Source: Marivirga atlantica
Lineage (GTDB): Bacteria; Bacteroidota; Bacteroidia; Cytophagales; Cyclobacteriaceae
Direction: 5' to 3'
DNA: 64,000 nucleotides
NCBI RefSeq assembly: GCF_016734805.1
Contig: NZ_JAERQG010000004.1
Coordinates: 496,001-560,000, forward strand
Under the pieces are notes generated by a model. The model was not told the origin of the DNA. It saw nothing but the letters and a program-made list of their open reading frames with translations, and did not search any database. Shown piece by piece: positions 26,414-35,344 of the stretch; positions within the stretch are counted from its first letter, which is position 1, and every line of letters starts with the position of its first letter. The translations under genes and the position numbers were made by a program.

Positions 26414-29400
26414 TTAAGATTCAACTCTGGCTAGTCGCCCTTCTTTACTTGATAGATAAGAATAAATTGCCGGGATCACATAAAGTGTTAAGCCTGTTGC
26501 GAAAATCAAGCCTCCAATTATGGCGATACCCATAGACACTCTACTTTCAGAACCGGCTCCTAAGGCCAAAGCTATTGGCAGAATGCCCAAAATAGTAGAC
26601 AGCGAAGTCATTAAAATAGGTCTAAACCTTGATTTAGCAGCTTCACTAATGGCGTCTTTCACGCTTAGACCATGAGCCTTTCTTTGATTCGCAAATTCTA
26701 CAATAAGGATGGCATTTTTAGAAACCAAGCCTATCAACATGATGATACCTATCTGACTGAAGATGTTTAGGGTTTCTCCAAAAAGATATAAGGATAAAAA
26801 TGATCCACCAACGGCCAAAGGAACGGTAAAAAGAATAATAACAGGATCTCTAAAGCTTTCGAACTGCGCTGCTAATACTAAGTAGATTAACACAATTGCA
26901 AAGGCAAAGGCAAAAAGTAAGCTAGATGAACTCTCAAAATAGTCCAGTGAAGCACCTGATAAAGCTGTACTAAAAGATTCATCTAGGACTTCCTTGGCGA
27001 CAGCATCCATTGCTTCTACACCATCACCAATAGTTTTACCCGGTGCTAAACCAGCAGATATTGTTGCAGACAGATAGCGATTATATCGGTATAGAGAAGG
27101 TGGTGTAGAAGATTCACCAAGTGTCACTAAATTATCAAGCTGTACCATTTGTCCATTAGAAGCTCTCACATAAAGTGATCGCAAATCCACCGGATCGTTT
27201 CTGTCACTTCTCTGAACCTGACCAATCACCTGGTATTGCTTGCCATCCATAATGAAATAATCAAAGCGCTGGCCACTCAAGCCTAACTGAAGCGTTCTTG
27301 CGATATCCAAAACCTCAATGCCTAATGACTGCGCTTTTTCTCTATCAATCTGAATATCAATTTGAGGCTTAGTAAATTTCAAATCCTGATCAACCACGGT
27401 AAAAACAGGGTTTTGCTGAGCCTTTTCAAGAAATTCTGGCAGATACTCTTGTAGCTTCTCCAAAGATGTAGCTTGAATTACATACTGGATGGGTAAACCA
27501 CCTCGTCTACCTCCTATAGTTTGCTGTTGAAATGCAAAAGCCTTAGCTGCCGGATACTCACTTAAAAGAGGGGCATATTCCGCATAAAGCTCTTGCTGAG
27601 ATTTTTCTCTGTCTTCTGCATCAACAAGCTTTATGCGCATGAAAGCTGAATTAGCACCTTGTGTTCCAAAACCAGGTGAAGTAACTGAAATAAGGCCATT
27701 GGTAGGCAGCTTCTTCATGGTTAAATCTACCATATTATCCACGTACTCATCCATATATTCAAAAGTGGCTCCTTCAGGACCTGTAGCATTCATGGAAATT
27801 AAGCCTCTATCTTCGAGAGGTGCCAATTCCGATGGAAGTGTTTTAAATAATAAAAAGATCAATCCACCTGCACCGAGGAATATCAGAACTCCCATCCATC
27901 TAACCTTCATAAAAGCATCGAGTGATCTACCATAGCCCTTGTTCAGCCAAACAAAAAATGGCTCCGTTTTTCTGTAAAACCAGTTGTGTCTTTCTCTTTT
28001 TTTAAGGATTCTACTGCTCATCATTGGCGTTAATGAGAGTGCTACAAAAGATGAAATAACCACCGCAGTAGCCACAACCACTCCAAACTCACGGAATAAT
28101 CTACCTGTAATACCTTCTAAGAAAATTACAGGCATAAATACAGCAACCAGGGCAATAGAAGTGGCAATTACGGCAAAAAAGATTTCTATAGATCCTTTTT
28201 TAGCGGCTTCCAAAGGTTTCATCCCCTCTTCTACTTTAGTGTAGATATTTTCAAGTACTACTATGGCATCATCAACTACTAAGCCTATAGCCAGCACTAT
28301 ACCTAGTAGGGTTAGTACATTAATAGAGAAACCAGCTAAATACATCACGAAGAATGTACCGATCAATGAAACAGGAATGGTAGCAATAGGTATCACTGTT
28401 GTCCTCCAATCTCGCAGAAATAAGAATATAATGAGTATTACAAGTAAGAAGGCAATGATGATAGTTTGCTGAACTTCTGTGATAGATTCACGGATGTAAT
28501 CCGTTTGATCGAAGCCTATACCCAGCTTTATATCTTCAGGTAAATCCTTTTCAATACTTTCGACACGCTTGTAAAATTCATCAACAATTTCGATACTGTT
28601 AGAACCAGGCTGAGGAATTAAAACCACCCCCACCATCGGAACGCCATCACGTTTCAGAACTGTTCTCATGTTAAGCGGACCAAGTTCGGCAAAACCTATA
28701 TCTGAGAAACGCACAAAGCTGTTATCGCTTTCTGCTACAATTAAGTTATTAAAATCTTGTTCTGTTTTTAATCTACCTTGTGTACGAACCACCAGCTCAA
28801 TCATCTCACCTTCTATACTTCCCGAAGGTAGTTCTACATTTTGGCTTTCTACGGCATTCAACACATCTAATGGTGTTAGCTGATATGACGCTAGTTTTAA
28901 TGGATCCATCCACAAGCGCATAGCATATTGCTTTTCTCCCCAGATGCGCACTTCACTAACACCAGATATTGTTTGTAATCTTTCTTTAAAAGTATTCTCA
29001 GCTATTGCTGAAAGCTCTAAAAGATTGCGCTGCTCACTATTGATATTTAAAAACACTATAGGCTCAGAATCTGCATCTGCCTTGTTTACGGTTGGCGGTT
29101 CAGCATCTTCAGGTAATCTTCTACGCGCTCCTGATACCTTATCACGAACATCATTGGCTGCAGCTTCCAGGTTTTCCGAAAGATTAAACTCTACGGTAAT
29201 TCTACTTCTACCTTCGGCACTTGTGGAAGTAATAGTTCTAATACCTGCAATACCATTAATGGCTTCTTCAAGCGGTTCCGTTATTTGTGACTCAATTACA
29301 TCGGCATTGGCACCTGCATAATCTGTTGTAACCGTGATGATGGGCGGATCAACAGAAGGGTATTCTCTTACTCCTAAGAAATTAAAGCCTATAGCGCCAA

Positions 29401-29473
29401 ATATCAGTATTACCAGTGATAGCACTATCGCTAAAACTGGTCTTTCAATGCTTATTTTCGATAATGAAGCCAT
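26414..29473 (-). CDS. RND family efflux permease (AcrB/MexF type)
   Basis: A 1019-residue inner-membrane proton/drug antiporter with twelve predicted transmembrane segments and two large periplasmic loops. It has the N-terminal SISIERPVLAIVLS-like opening helix and the TM4 proton-relay aspartates in GLVVDDAIVVLENI. This is the hydrophobic/amphiphilic (HAE1) branch, not the heavy-metal branch. It lies between the membrane fusion protein and TolC genes. The 90-bp gap to the upstream fusion-protein gene has no terminator, so one operon is likely. Confidence 0.96.
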   Translation of the reverse strand: MASLSKISIERPVLAIVLSLVILIFGAIGFNFLGVREYPSVDPPIITVTTDYAGANADVIESQITEPLEEAINGIAGIRTITSTSAEGRSRITVEFNLSENLEAAANDVRDKVSGARRRLPEDAEPPTVNKADADSEPIVFLNINSEQRNLLELSAIAENTFKERLQTISGVSEVRIWGEKQYAMRLWMDPLKLASYQLTPLDVLNAVESQNVELPSGSIEGEMIELVVRTQGRLKTEQDFNNLIVAESDNSFVRFSDIGFAELGPLNMRTVLKRDGVPMVGVVLIPQPGSNSIEIVDEFYKRVESIEKDLPEDIKLGIGFDQTDYIRESITEVQQTIIIAFLLVILIIFLFLRDWRTTVIPIATIPVSLIGTFFVMYLAGFSINVLTLLGIVLAIGLVVDDAIVVLENIYTKVEEGMKPLEAAKKGSIEIFFAVIATSIALVAVFMPVIFLEGITGRLFREFGVVVATAVVISSFVALSLTPMMSSRILKKRERHNWFYRKTEPFFVWLNKGYGRSLDAFMKVRWMGVLIFLGAGGLIFLLFKTLPSELAPLEDRGLISMNATGPEGATFEYMDEYVDNMVDLTMKKLPTNGLISVTSPGFGTQGANSAFMRIKLVDAEDREKSQQELYAEYAPLLSEYPAAKAFAFQQQTIGGRRGGLPIQYVIQATSLEKLQEYLPEFLEKAQQNPVFTVVDQDLKFTKPQIDIQIDREKAQSLGIEVLDIARTLQLGLSGQRFDYFIMDGKQYQVIGQVQRSDRNDPVDLRSLYVRASNGQMVQLDNLVTLGESSTPPSLYRYNRYLSATISAGLAPGKTIGDGVEAMDAVAKEVLDESFSTALSGASLDYFESSSSLLFAFAFAIVLIYLVLAAQFESFRDPVIILFTVPLAVGGSFLSLYLFGETLNIFSQIGIIMLIGLVSKNAILIVEFANQRKAHGLSVKDAISEAAKSRFRPILMTSLSTILGILPIALALGAGSESRVSMGIAIIGGLIFATGLTLYVIPAIYSYLSSKEGRLARVES

Positions 29474-29563
29474 ATTACATAGAGGCTATGAGCCTTTTAC
29501 ATGAGAAAAATTGTGAATAGTTGATTTTCTGTACCAAATAGTAGGGTTTTATAGTTTTAGATA

Positions 29564-30649
29564 CTACTTTTCTTTTAGTGTTTTAATATTTACTGCTGCC
29601 TTATTTTTAAGCTGCGGAACACCAGCAATAGCAACTGTATCTCCTTGTGAAACTCCTTTTACAATTTCAACTTCTGTTGCCGTTCTAATACCTAATTCTA
29701 CATCTTGCGCTGTAGCTTCACCATTATTTATAATAAATACCATATGGCCATTTGACTTTGGCATAATGGCAGTAGTAGGCACTAAAATGGCATTATCTTC
29801 ACTTTCTAAGCTAAGTTTCACTCTCACAAACTGACCAGGAATAAGCGTGTTATTTGGGTTGTCGCATTGGGCACGAACCTTTAATGTTCTGGTTACAGGA
29901 TCAATCTGTGGTTCAATAGCATATATTTTTGCCTCTCTATTAATATTTTCAGCCTCCGACACAAATGAAATATTATTTCCCTCATTCACCAAAGTACTAA
30001 AGCGACTAGGTACCGAGAATTCTATTTTAATAGGATCAACGCTATATAAAGATGCTATCTGTGTAGAAGGTGTAATATAGCTTCCCTCACTTACATATCT
30101 CAGCCCTATATAACCGGAGAAAGGAGCAGAAAGTCTTGATTTCTCAATCTGGGCTTCAACCTCAGCTATTTCAGCTTGAATAGTTTTGTAATTAGTAAAA
30201 GCTATGTCATACTCCTCTTTACTAATGGCTTCAGATTCTAAAAGTTGTTTCTGTCGTTCTTCCGTTTCCTTATTAAGCTTAGCTGTATATTTCAATCGTT
30301 GAAGGTTGGCTTTAACATCATCTACATTGGTTGTTAACAACAATTGCCCTTTTTTCACATATTGGCCTTCTTTAAAATAAATGGCATCTATTTTTCCAGA
30401 AATCTCACTAGCCAATTCAACCGACTCATTCGCTAATAACGAGCCTGCCAAGGTAATATCATTATTGAAAGTCTTGTAATTAACCACTTGGGCATCAATT
30501 ACAACACCTTGATTGGGTGCGGCTTGTTTTTCCTCTTCCTTTTTGGGAGCTGAGTCTTTTCCGAAAGAGACTAAATCAGGAAATGCAAGTAAAATGATTA
30601 CAGCGAGCACTGCAACGAGTGCTATTATGCGGGTAATTGTTTTGTTCAT
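29564..30649 (-). CDS. RND efflux periplasmic adaptor (membrane fusion protein)
   Basis: 361 residues. An N-terminal membrane anchor (about 6-25), then a barrel-sandwich/lipoyl half-motif (SGKIDAIYFKEGQYVKKGQLL), a helical hairpin (about 110-165), a second half-motif (SAPFSGYIGLRYVSEGSYI), a beta-barrel and a membrane-proximal domain follow. It links the RND permease to TolC across the periplasm. It is first in the three-gene operon. No regulator gene is adjacent and I found no convincing promoter match upstream. Confidence 0.94.
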   Translation of the reverse strand: MNKTITRIIALVAVLAVIILLAFPDLVSFGKDSAPKKEEEKQAAPNQGVVIDAQVVNYKTFNNDITLAGSLLANESVELASEISGKIDAIYFKEGQYVKKGQLLLTTNVDDVKANLQRLKYTAKLNKETEERQKQLLESEAISKEEYDIAFTNYKTIQAEIAEVEAQIEKSRLSAPFSGYIGLRYVSEGSYITPSTQIASLYSVDPIKIEFSVPSRFSTLVNEGNNISFVSEAENINREAKIYAIEPQIDPVTRTLKVRAQCDNPNNTLIPGQFVRVKLSLESEDNAILVPTTAIMPKSNGHMVFIINNGEATAQDVELGIRTATEVEIVKGVSQGDTVAIAGVPQLKNKAAVNIKTLKEK

Positions 30650-30781
30650 ATATAAGTTACTATCTACAAAATACCAATAAATGTAGTGACACAGAATTAC
30701 AAAACTCGAATATAGGCAATAAGGTTATGAAAATGATGCATTATGTAATAGACGGTATCCGTTCTATTTAAAAGGGCGTAA

Positions 30782-30812
30782 AAAAACCCTGACGGGAGCC
30801 GTCAGGGTTTTT
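30782..30812 (-). terminator. Intrinsic terminator after secreted nuclease gene
   Basis: A 14-bp stem (AAAAACCCTGACGG / CCGTCAGGGTTTTT) with loop of three and a T-run on the minus strand, 26 bp after the nuclease stop. It is nearly identical to the terminator at 38051-38081. Confidence 0.92.
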
Positions 30813-30837
30813 GAAAATGTTTTCAATTATCTCATCA

Positions 30838-33384
30838 TTACTTCTTAACTAACTTATACACGAAGTTTTGATCATCAGATGTCAATATAACCGTATACAG
30901 ACCAGCTTCAAGTGAACTGATATCAACACTTTCATGTGCATTTATATTTAGGATATGCTTTTGGAGTTGCCCATCTACCGAATAGATTAACATTTTATCA
31001 ATTGACTTTGATGATTCACCATCGATGTTAATATAAATTGTGTTCTTTGATGGGTTAGGATAAATCACATTCTTTGAGAGTTGATAACCTGATATTGCCA
31101 AAGGCTCATCTTCCAATAACTCTATATCCTCTTCAGTTCGAGGTGAAATGTGATAGTAATCGTTATCCTGCCCAACAAAGCCAGTTATATTTAATTTAAC
31201 ACCTGGAATTGACTGATCTACAAGAGGATGCTGCGCACTTCCTATTCTGATTTTCAATTCATTAGTACCATCTGAAATGGTAAAGTCACCGCTAAATCCG
31301 GTACTGGTAAAATCTCCAGACTCTACAAATTGTACGCCCTCAATAGTTATTAACTGAGATTCCAAACTTTCACCTACTTCATCGATAGTAACAATTTTCG
31401 GATTTGGTAAACTAGCATCTGTTCTAATTACTTCAATTAAAACAGGCGATTCCTCAATTTCCATCCACCCATTATATTCTGATAGGCCTCCTGTAACAAC
31501 AACACTATCTCCCTGATTCAAATTAGCTGATTCATTGTCTAGATCTGTTCCTCTAACCACTATACCTGCAGTACCATCATAAATAACTCGGTTAATTGCA
31601 TTATTATTACCATTATCAATAACAACACCACTAACTTTTACCAATGAGCCAAGACTTTTGTTTCTAGCAGCATTGATAGTTGTTAACTCTACATCTTGGG
31701 TTTCATCAGCTAATACTAGATCATTAGCATCTCTTACTGAAATCTGGTAATCACTTTGAAATTGCCCAATGAAACCTGTTATGTTATATGTACCGCTAGG
31801 AACTGTTGAACCCACCAAAGGATGTTCATCCGATCCTATACGAAAAATCATCGTTCCTGTACCATCATTGATATCAAAATTACCAGCACCTCCACTACCT
31901 TGAAAGGTCGCACCAGAAGCATTAAAGGTTACATTTTTGATAGTTACAAGTTCAGATTCATAAGATTCACCAACTTCGGCAATGGTTATTTCTTGTGGTT
32001 CAGGTAGAGTGGCATTTGATTTTAGCAATTCAATAGTTATTGGAGACTTTTCGATCTGTAATAACTCATTATATGAACCTAAACCACCTGTTACTAAAAT
32101 GCTGTCACCAAGCGTATAGTTTGCTGATTCATTTCCAGTATCGAAGCTTCTGACCATAATACCAGCCGTCCCATCATAAATTACTCTGTTATCATCACTA
32201 TTATTACCAGCATCAATTACAACTCCAGCAACTGTAACAACATCATCTAAAGACTTTTGTCTCGCTTCCTGTATGGTTAAAATAGGCTTTTCTCCTTCAT
32301 TACCTTGAACCTCAAAGTTTTCAGTATCGCCAGTAGTGGTATGAGTAACATCTAATACTATCGATTCATCCGAATTAGCAGGCTCATACTTAAGATAAAC
32401 CGTATAAGTTTGTGCTTCAGATCCATCATCAGATAATGTTATCTCGGAAGAAAAAGAATTCCCATCAGTTGACACAAAAAAGGGTGAAGCAACACTTACT
32501 GAAATATCACTCTCTAAATTATAAGCATTAATCGTGTAGGTTTGTACTAAACTCTCTCCCAGAGGGATATATCCGAAATCTGGATTAAAATTTCTTTGAT
32601 CAATAATTAAAGTAGGAGCTGTGGTACTTCCCCATATTTCTGAGACCCATTCAGGATGATCAATAAAAGGATTTCTGTTCTCCTGATACCCATAAGCACC
32701 CTCATGTCTATCAATTTCATATTGATCGACAGGATCTTGTTCATGCCATTTGATCAAGGTATAGAGCACACCCAATTCTGGATCATTTGACCCGCTGATC
32801 CTATCTACAAGCTCAAGATCAAGGAAATCGCTCTCATAACGAGTAGCCATGTAAAATAATATTCTGGCTACATCTCCTTTAATTTCATCACGCGGATCCC
32901 AAAAATCAGAATTTGTATAAGTATCAGGTGCTTCCCCCTCTGCATTTTCAGAGATATTTTCAACGTCATTAAAGTCTTTATTACTTTTTGAAGTGTTAAC
33001 GGAAGCATCTGATGGTCTTAGATTATGAACATCAGTATAGGCTGTATCTGACTCATCAGGAAATCCATGTGATTTTGGCCAGGTATGTTCTCTATTCCAA
33101 AAGTCTTGCTGATTGTTACTAGCGAAATTCGCCTTTGGAATAGAAGCATTCTTATAAAACAAGATGATATTATCTGAATTATCAGGGTCTTCATCCAAAG
33201 TTGGTAAAATCTCGTCTCTGAAATCTCCGTAAGTAAAAACTTTATGACCTCGAATAATTTTATGAAGGGCAAGTTTTAATTCCTCCCCGTTCAGTCCATT
33301 CGCGCCATCATAATATCCAGAAGGAGCCTGAGCATTAGACGATAATACGAATAAGAGTAATAGAAATGTATATAAATGTTTCAT
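30838..33384 (-). CDS. T9SS-secreted endonuclease I family protein with duplicated OB-like domains
   Basis: About 848 residues. A signal peptide (MKHLYTFLLLLFVLSSNAQ) is followed by an endonuclease I (EndA/NucM-type) beta-beta-alpha-metal domain (about 20-235) with the active-site NREHTWPKSHGF. Two homologous DUF5689/OB-like modules, each with a RVIYDGTAGI core and separated by about 190 residues, come next. A C-terminal type IX sorting domain (YPNPSKNTIYINI to the end) exports it to the surface. It should cut extracellular DNA or RNA non-specifically. ATG at 33384 is preferred over an in-frame TTG. It lies downstream of the lipoprotein and TonB-receptor genes, with an intervening weak terminator. 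Confidence 0.9.
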   Translation of the reverse strand: MKHLYTFLLLLFVLSSNAQAPSGYYDGANGLNGEELKLALHKIIRGHKVFTYGDFRDEILPTLDEDPDNSDNIILFYKNASIPKANFASNNQQDFWNREHTWPKSHGFPDESDTAYTDVHNLRPSDASVNTSKSNKDFNDVENISENAEGEAPDTYTNSDFWDPRDEIKGDVARILFYMATRYESDFLDLELVDRISGSNDPELGVLYTLIKWHEQDPVDQYEIDRHEGAYGYQENRNPFIDHPEWVSEIWGSTTAPTLIIDQRNFNPDFGYIPLGESLVQTYTINAYNLESDISVSVASPFFVSTDGNSFSSEITLSDDGSEAQTYTVYLKYEPANSDESIVLDVTHTTTGDTENFEVQGNEGEKPILTIQEARQKSLDDVVTVAGVVIDAGNNSDDNRVIYDGTAGIMVRSFDTGNESANYTLGDSILVTGGLGSYNELLQIEKSPITIELLKSNATLPEPQEITIAEVGESYESELVTIKNVTFNASGATFQGSGGAGNFDINDGTGTMIFRIGSDEHPLVGSTVPSGTYNITGFIGQFQSDYQISVRDANDLVLADETQDVELTTINAARNKSLGSLVKVSGVVIDNGNNNAINRVIYDGTAGIVVRGTDLDNESANLNQGDSVVVTGGLSEYNGWMEIEESPVLIEVIRTDASLPNPKIVTIDEVGESLESQLITIEGVQFVESGDFTSTGFSGDFTISDGTNELKIRIGSAQHPLVDQSIPGVKLNITGFVGQDNDYYHISPRTEEDIELLEDEPLAISGYQLSKNVIYPNPSKNTIYINIDGESSKSIDKMLIYSVDGQLQKHILNINAHESVDISSLEAGLYTVILTSDDQNFVYKLVKK

Positions 33385-33398
33385 ATGCTTAAACGACA

Positions 33399-33428
33399 AA
33401 AAGGCTACTAATAATTTAGTAACCTTTT
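33399..33428 (-). terminator. Probable terminator or attenuator between lipoprotein and nuclease genes
   Basis: A 13-bp hairpin (AAAAGGCTACTAA / TTAGTAACCTTTT, one G-T wobble, loop TAAT) in the 64-bp gap, with a short T-run on the minus strand. It may only partly stop transcription into the nuclease gene. Confidence 0.65.
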
Positions 33429-33448
33429 CGTAAAATTTATTTATTTAA

Positions 33449-35326
33449 TTAATTAGACTCTATCAATTCAAATTCTCCTACACCAACTAATTCAAATGTT
33501 TGTGAATCTGTACCATCATTACCATCATAAGTAGCGTAATTTACAGTATACAATACTTGAATACCAGGAACAGGTTGCGCATCAGCATACTTAGTAGTTA
33601 AGAAAACATCTAAACCTTCAAGTAATCTCTCTTGAATTAATGCTTCTGCCTCAGACTTACTTAAACCTGCATATTCAGGCTGTAATTCAGGATCTCTACT
33701 ATCAACTCTGATATCGAAGTTTTCGAAGAAAGCATCTGCTCCATAATAATCCTCAGCTGTTTCAAAGCTATTCAGTAGTTCAGGACGAGTTTTCGCTACT
33801 TCATCTACGATAATTTGATAATCAGCAGAAGACATGAATATTTCTACAGACGGATCAAATACGAATCCATTACCAGTATTTTTAAACTGATCTGTCTTTT
33901 CAATTTGTACATCCTCAAAGCTTATAGAGTTCCATGTCCCATTTGTATAAACATATGTCGTAGCTCTTGCAGAAGTTGATCCACTAAAATAATCGTAAAC
34001 AACTACAAATTCATCTCCTTCTTGAGCATAAGGCATTAGGTATTCTAAGAATCTTGGTAGATAATCATCAGGTGAAACACTACTGCTAAAATTATCGAAG
34101 GCTCCTGGCTGACCACTTTGCTCTCCAAATGAATCATAATCATCAGAGTTCAAATAATATGCTCCTTCATTAATTGCACTCCATGACGTACCTGTGAACT
34201 CATACAGTTCATTAATTTCACTGGTTTCAGGAGCTGCTCCAACATCTAAACGTATGTTTACTACTTCCCAAAGTGCTGCAAAATCTGTTGTAGATTCATA
34301 ATAAAAAGCTAGTCTTATAGTATTTCCTTGTGCATTTGGTAATGCAACTTCACTTTCATGAAGGTCATAATTATCACCAGATGGGTAAGATGATAAGTTT
34401 GCACCAACAGAAACCCATTCAGTAGTTGCTACATCTCCAGTATAATCTGTCGTAAAAAGAATATCTAATTCTTGTCCGAATTCGGCAGCCCCTTGGAAAT
34501 TAAGAATTTGAGATAACAAAAGTGTTATGTCACCATCTTCACCAGATAAATCAATTTCAGGAGAAACTAACCAATCTTGGTTTGGAACAGCACCACCTGA
34601 GAAACCAGAAATACGCGCATAGGTGTCTTCACCAAAAGTTCCCCATGCCCACTCTTGATCTCCTACTAAGCTTATGCTTTCGTAGCCATTTAATGTGGTA
34701 GCAAATCCTTCGTTGTAAATTGTCTCCCCAGAAAGCTCAGAATAAGCTATGTCAACGAATTCATATGTAACACTATAGATATCACCTTCCTGTGCATCTC
34801 TAACTTGATCGTTAAGAATTACAGGAAGTTCATTACTTACATCAATATTACGATCGAAAAAACCCGCTGAACCAGCCTGACTACTTACACTTGCATAGTC
34901 CTCAGATGATAGCGTATAATTATTTTCAAGATACTCACTATTTGTTGCTCCTAATTCCTCAAGAGTGCTTTCTAATAAATTATAAGTTACCTGAACAGCA
35001 GCTCCTTTCTGAAATTGTGGAAATTCTTCATTCACTATTGCTGATAATTGAGTTGAAGCATCCACATCTGCTGTCAACACATTATTATCCTCAATAAAGT
35101 TTGCCAAAGTACTATCACTGGCAGTGGCGTTAGCTCTGAGTGAATTAGCAACAGTAGCATAATCGGCATCAACCATAGTATATTCTATAGTAACTCCGGC
35201 ATCTACTCCATTCTCTTCAGCAATCTGATCAATTTCATCATATGCATCTTCTAAAGGATCACAACTTATTATTAACATAGCAAATATGCCTGTTAATAAG
35301 GTATTAAATATTGTTGAAAATTTCAT
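33449..35326 (-). CDS. Large surface lipoprotein partner of TonB receptor, with choice-of-anchor J-like domain
   Basis: A 625-residue lipoprotein (lipobox IISC, followed by acidic DPLEDAYDEIDQ). Three related stretches of the form DYDSFGEQSGQPGAFDNF, DYASVSSQAGSAGFFDRN and ADYYGADAFFENFD recur through the protein, suggesting divergent internal repeats. Residues about 205-365 contain a jelly-roll-like domain with DWLVSPEIDLSG, as in cleaved-adhesin/choice-of-anchor J modules. It begins 18 bp after the TonB-dependent receptor gene, the position usually held by a SusD-like partner, but I see no SusD motif. It probably acts as a surface ligand-capture lipoprotein. Confidence 0.78.
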   Translation of the reverse strand: MKFSTIFNTLLTGIFAMLIISCDPLEDAYDEIDQIAEENGVDAGVTIEYTMVDADYATVANSLRANATASDSTLANFIEDNNVLTADVDASTQLSAIVNEEFPQFQKGAAVQVTYNLLESTLEELGATNSEYLENNYTLSSEDYASVSSQAGSAGFFDRNIDVSNELPVILNDQVRDAQEGDIYSVTYEFVDIAYSELSGETIYNEGFATTLNGYESISLVGDQEWAWGTFGEDTYARISGFSGGAVPNQDWLVSPEIDLSGEDGDITLLLSQILNFQGAAEFGQELDILFTTDYTGDVATTEWVSVGANLSSYPSGDNYDLHESEVALPNAQGNTIRLAFYYESTTDFAALWEVVNIRLDVGAAPETSEINELYEFTGTSWSAINEGAYYLNSDDYDSFGEQSGQPGAFDNFSSSVSPDDYLPRFLEYLMPYAQEGDEFVVVYDYFSGSTSARATTYVYTNGTWNSISFEDVQIEKTDQFKNTGNGFVFDPSVEIFMSSADYQIIVDEVAKTRPELLNSFETAEDYYGADAFFENFDIRVDSRDPELQPEYAGLSKSEAEALIQERLLEGLDVFLTTKYADAQPVPGIQVLYTVNYATYDGNDGTDSQTFELVGVGEFELIESN

Positions 35327-35344
35327 TTTAGTACTTTTAAAATA

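Noticed and set aside
33449-35326. Lipoprotein next to the TonB receptor as a SusD homologue
   Set aside because: No SusD helical TPR-like pattern or N-terminal motif. The protein is beta-rich with a jelly-roll segment.
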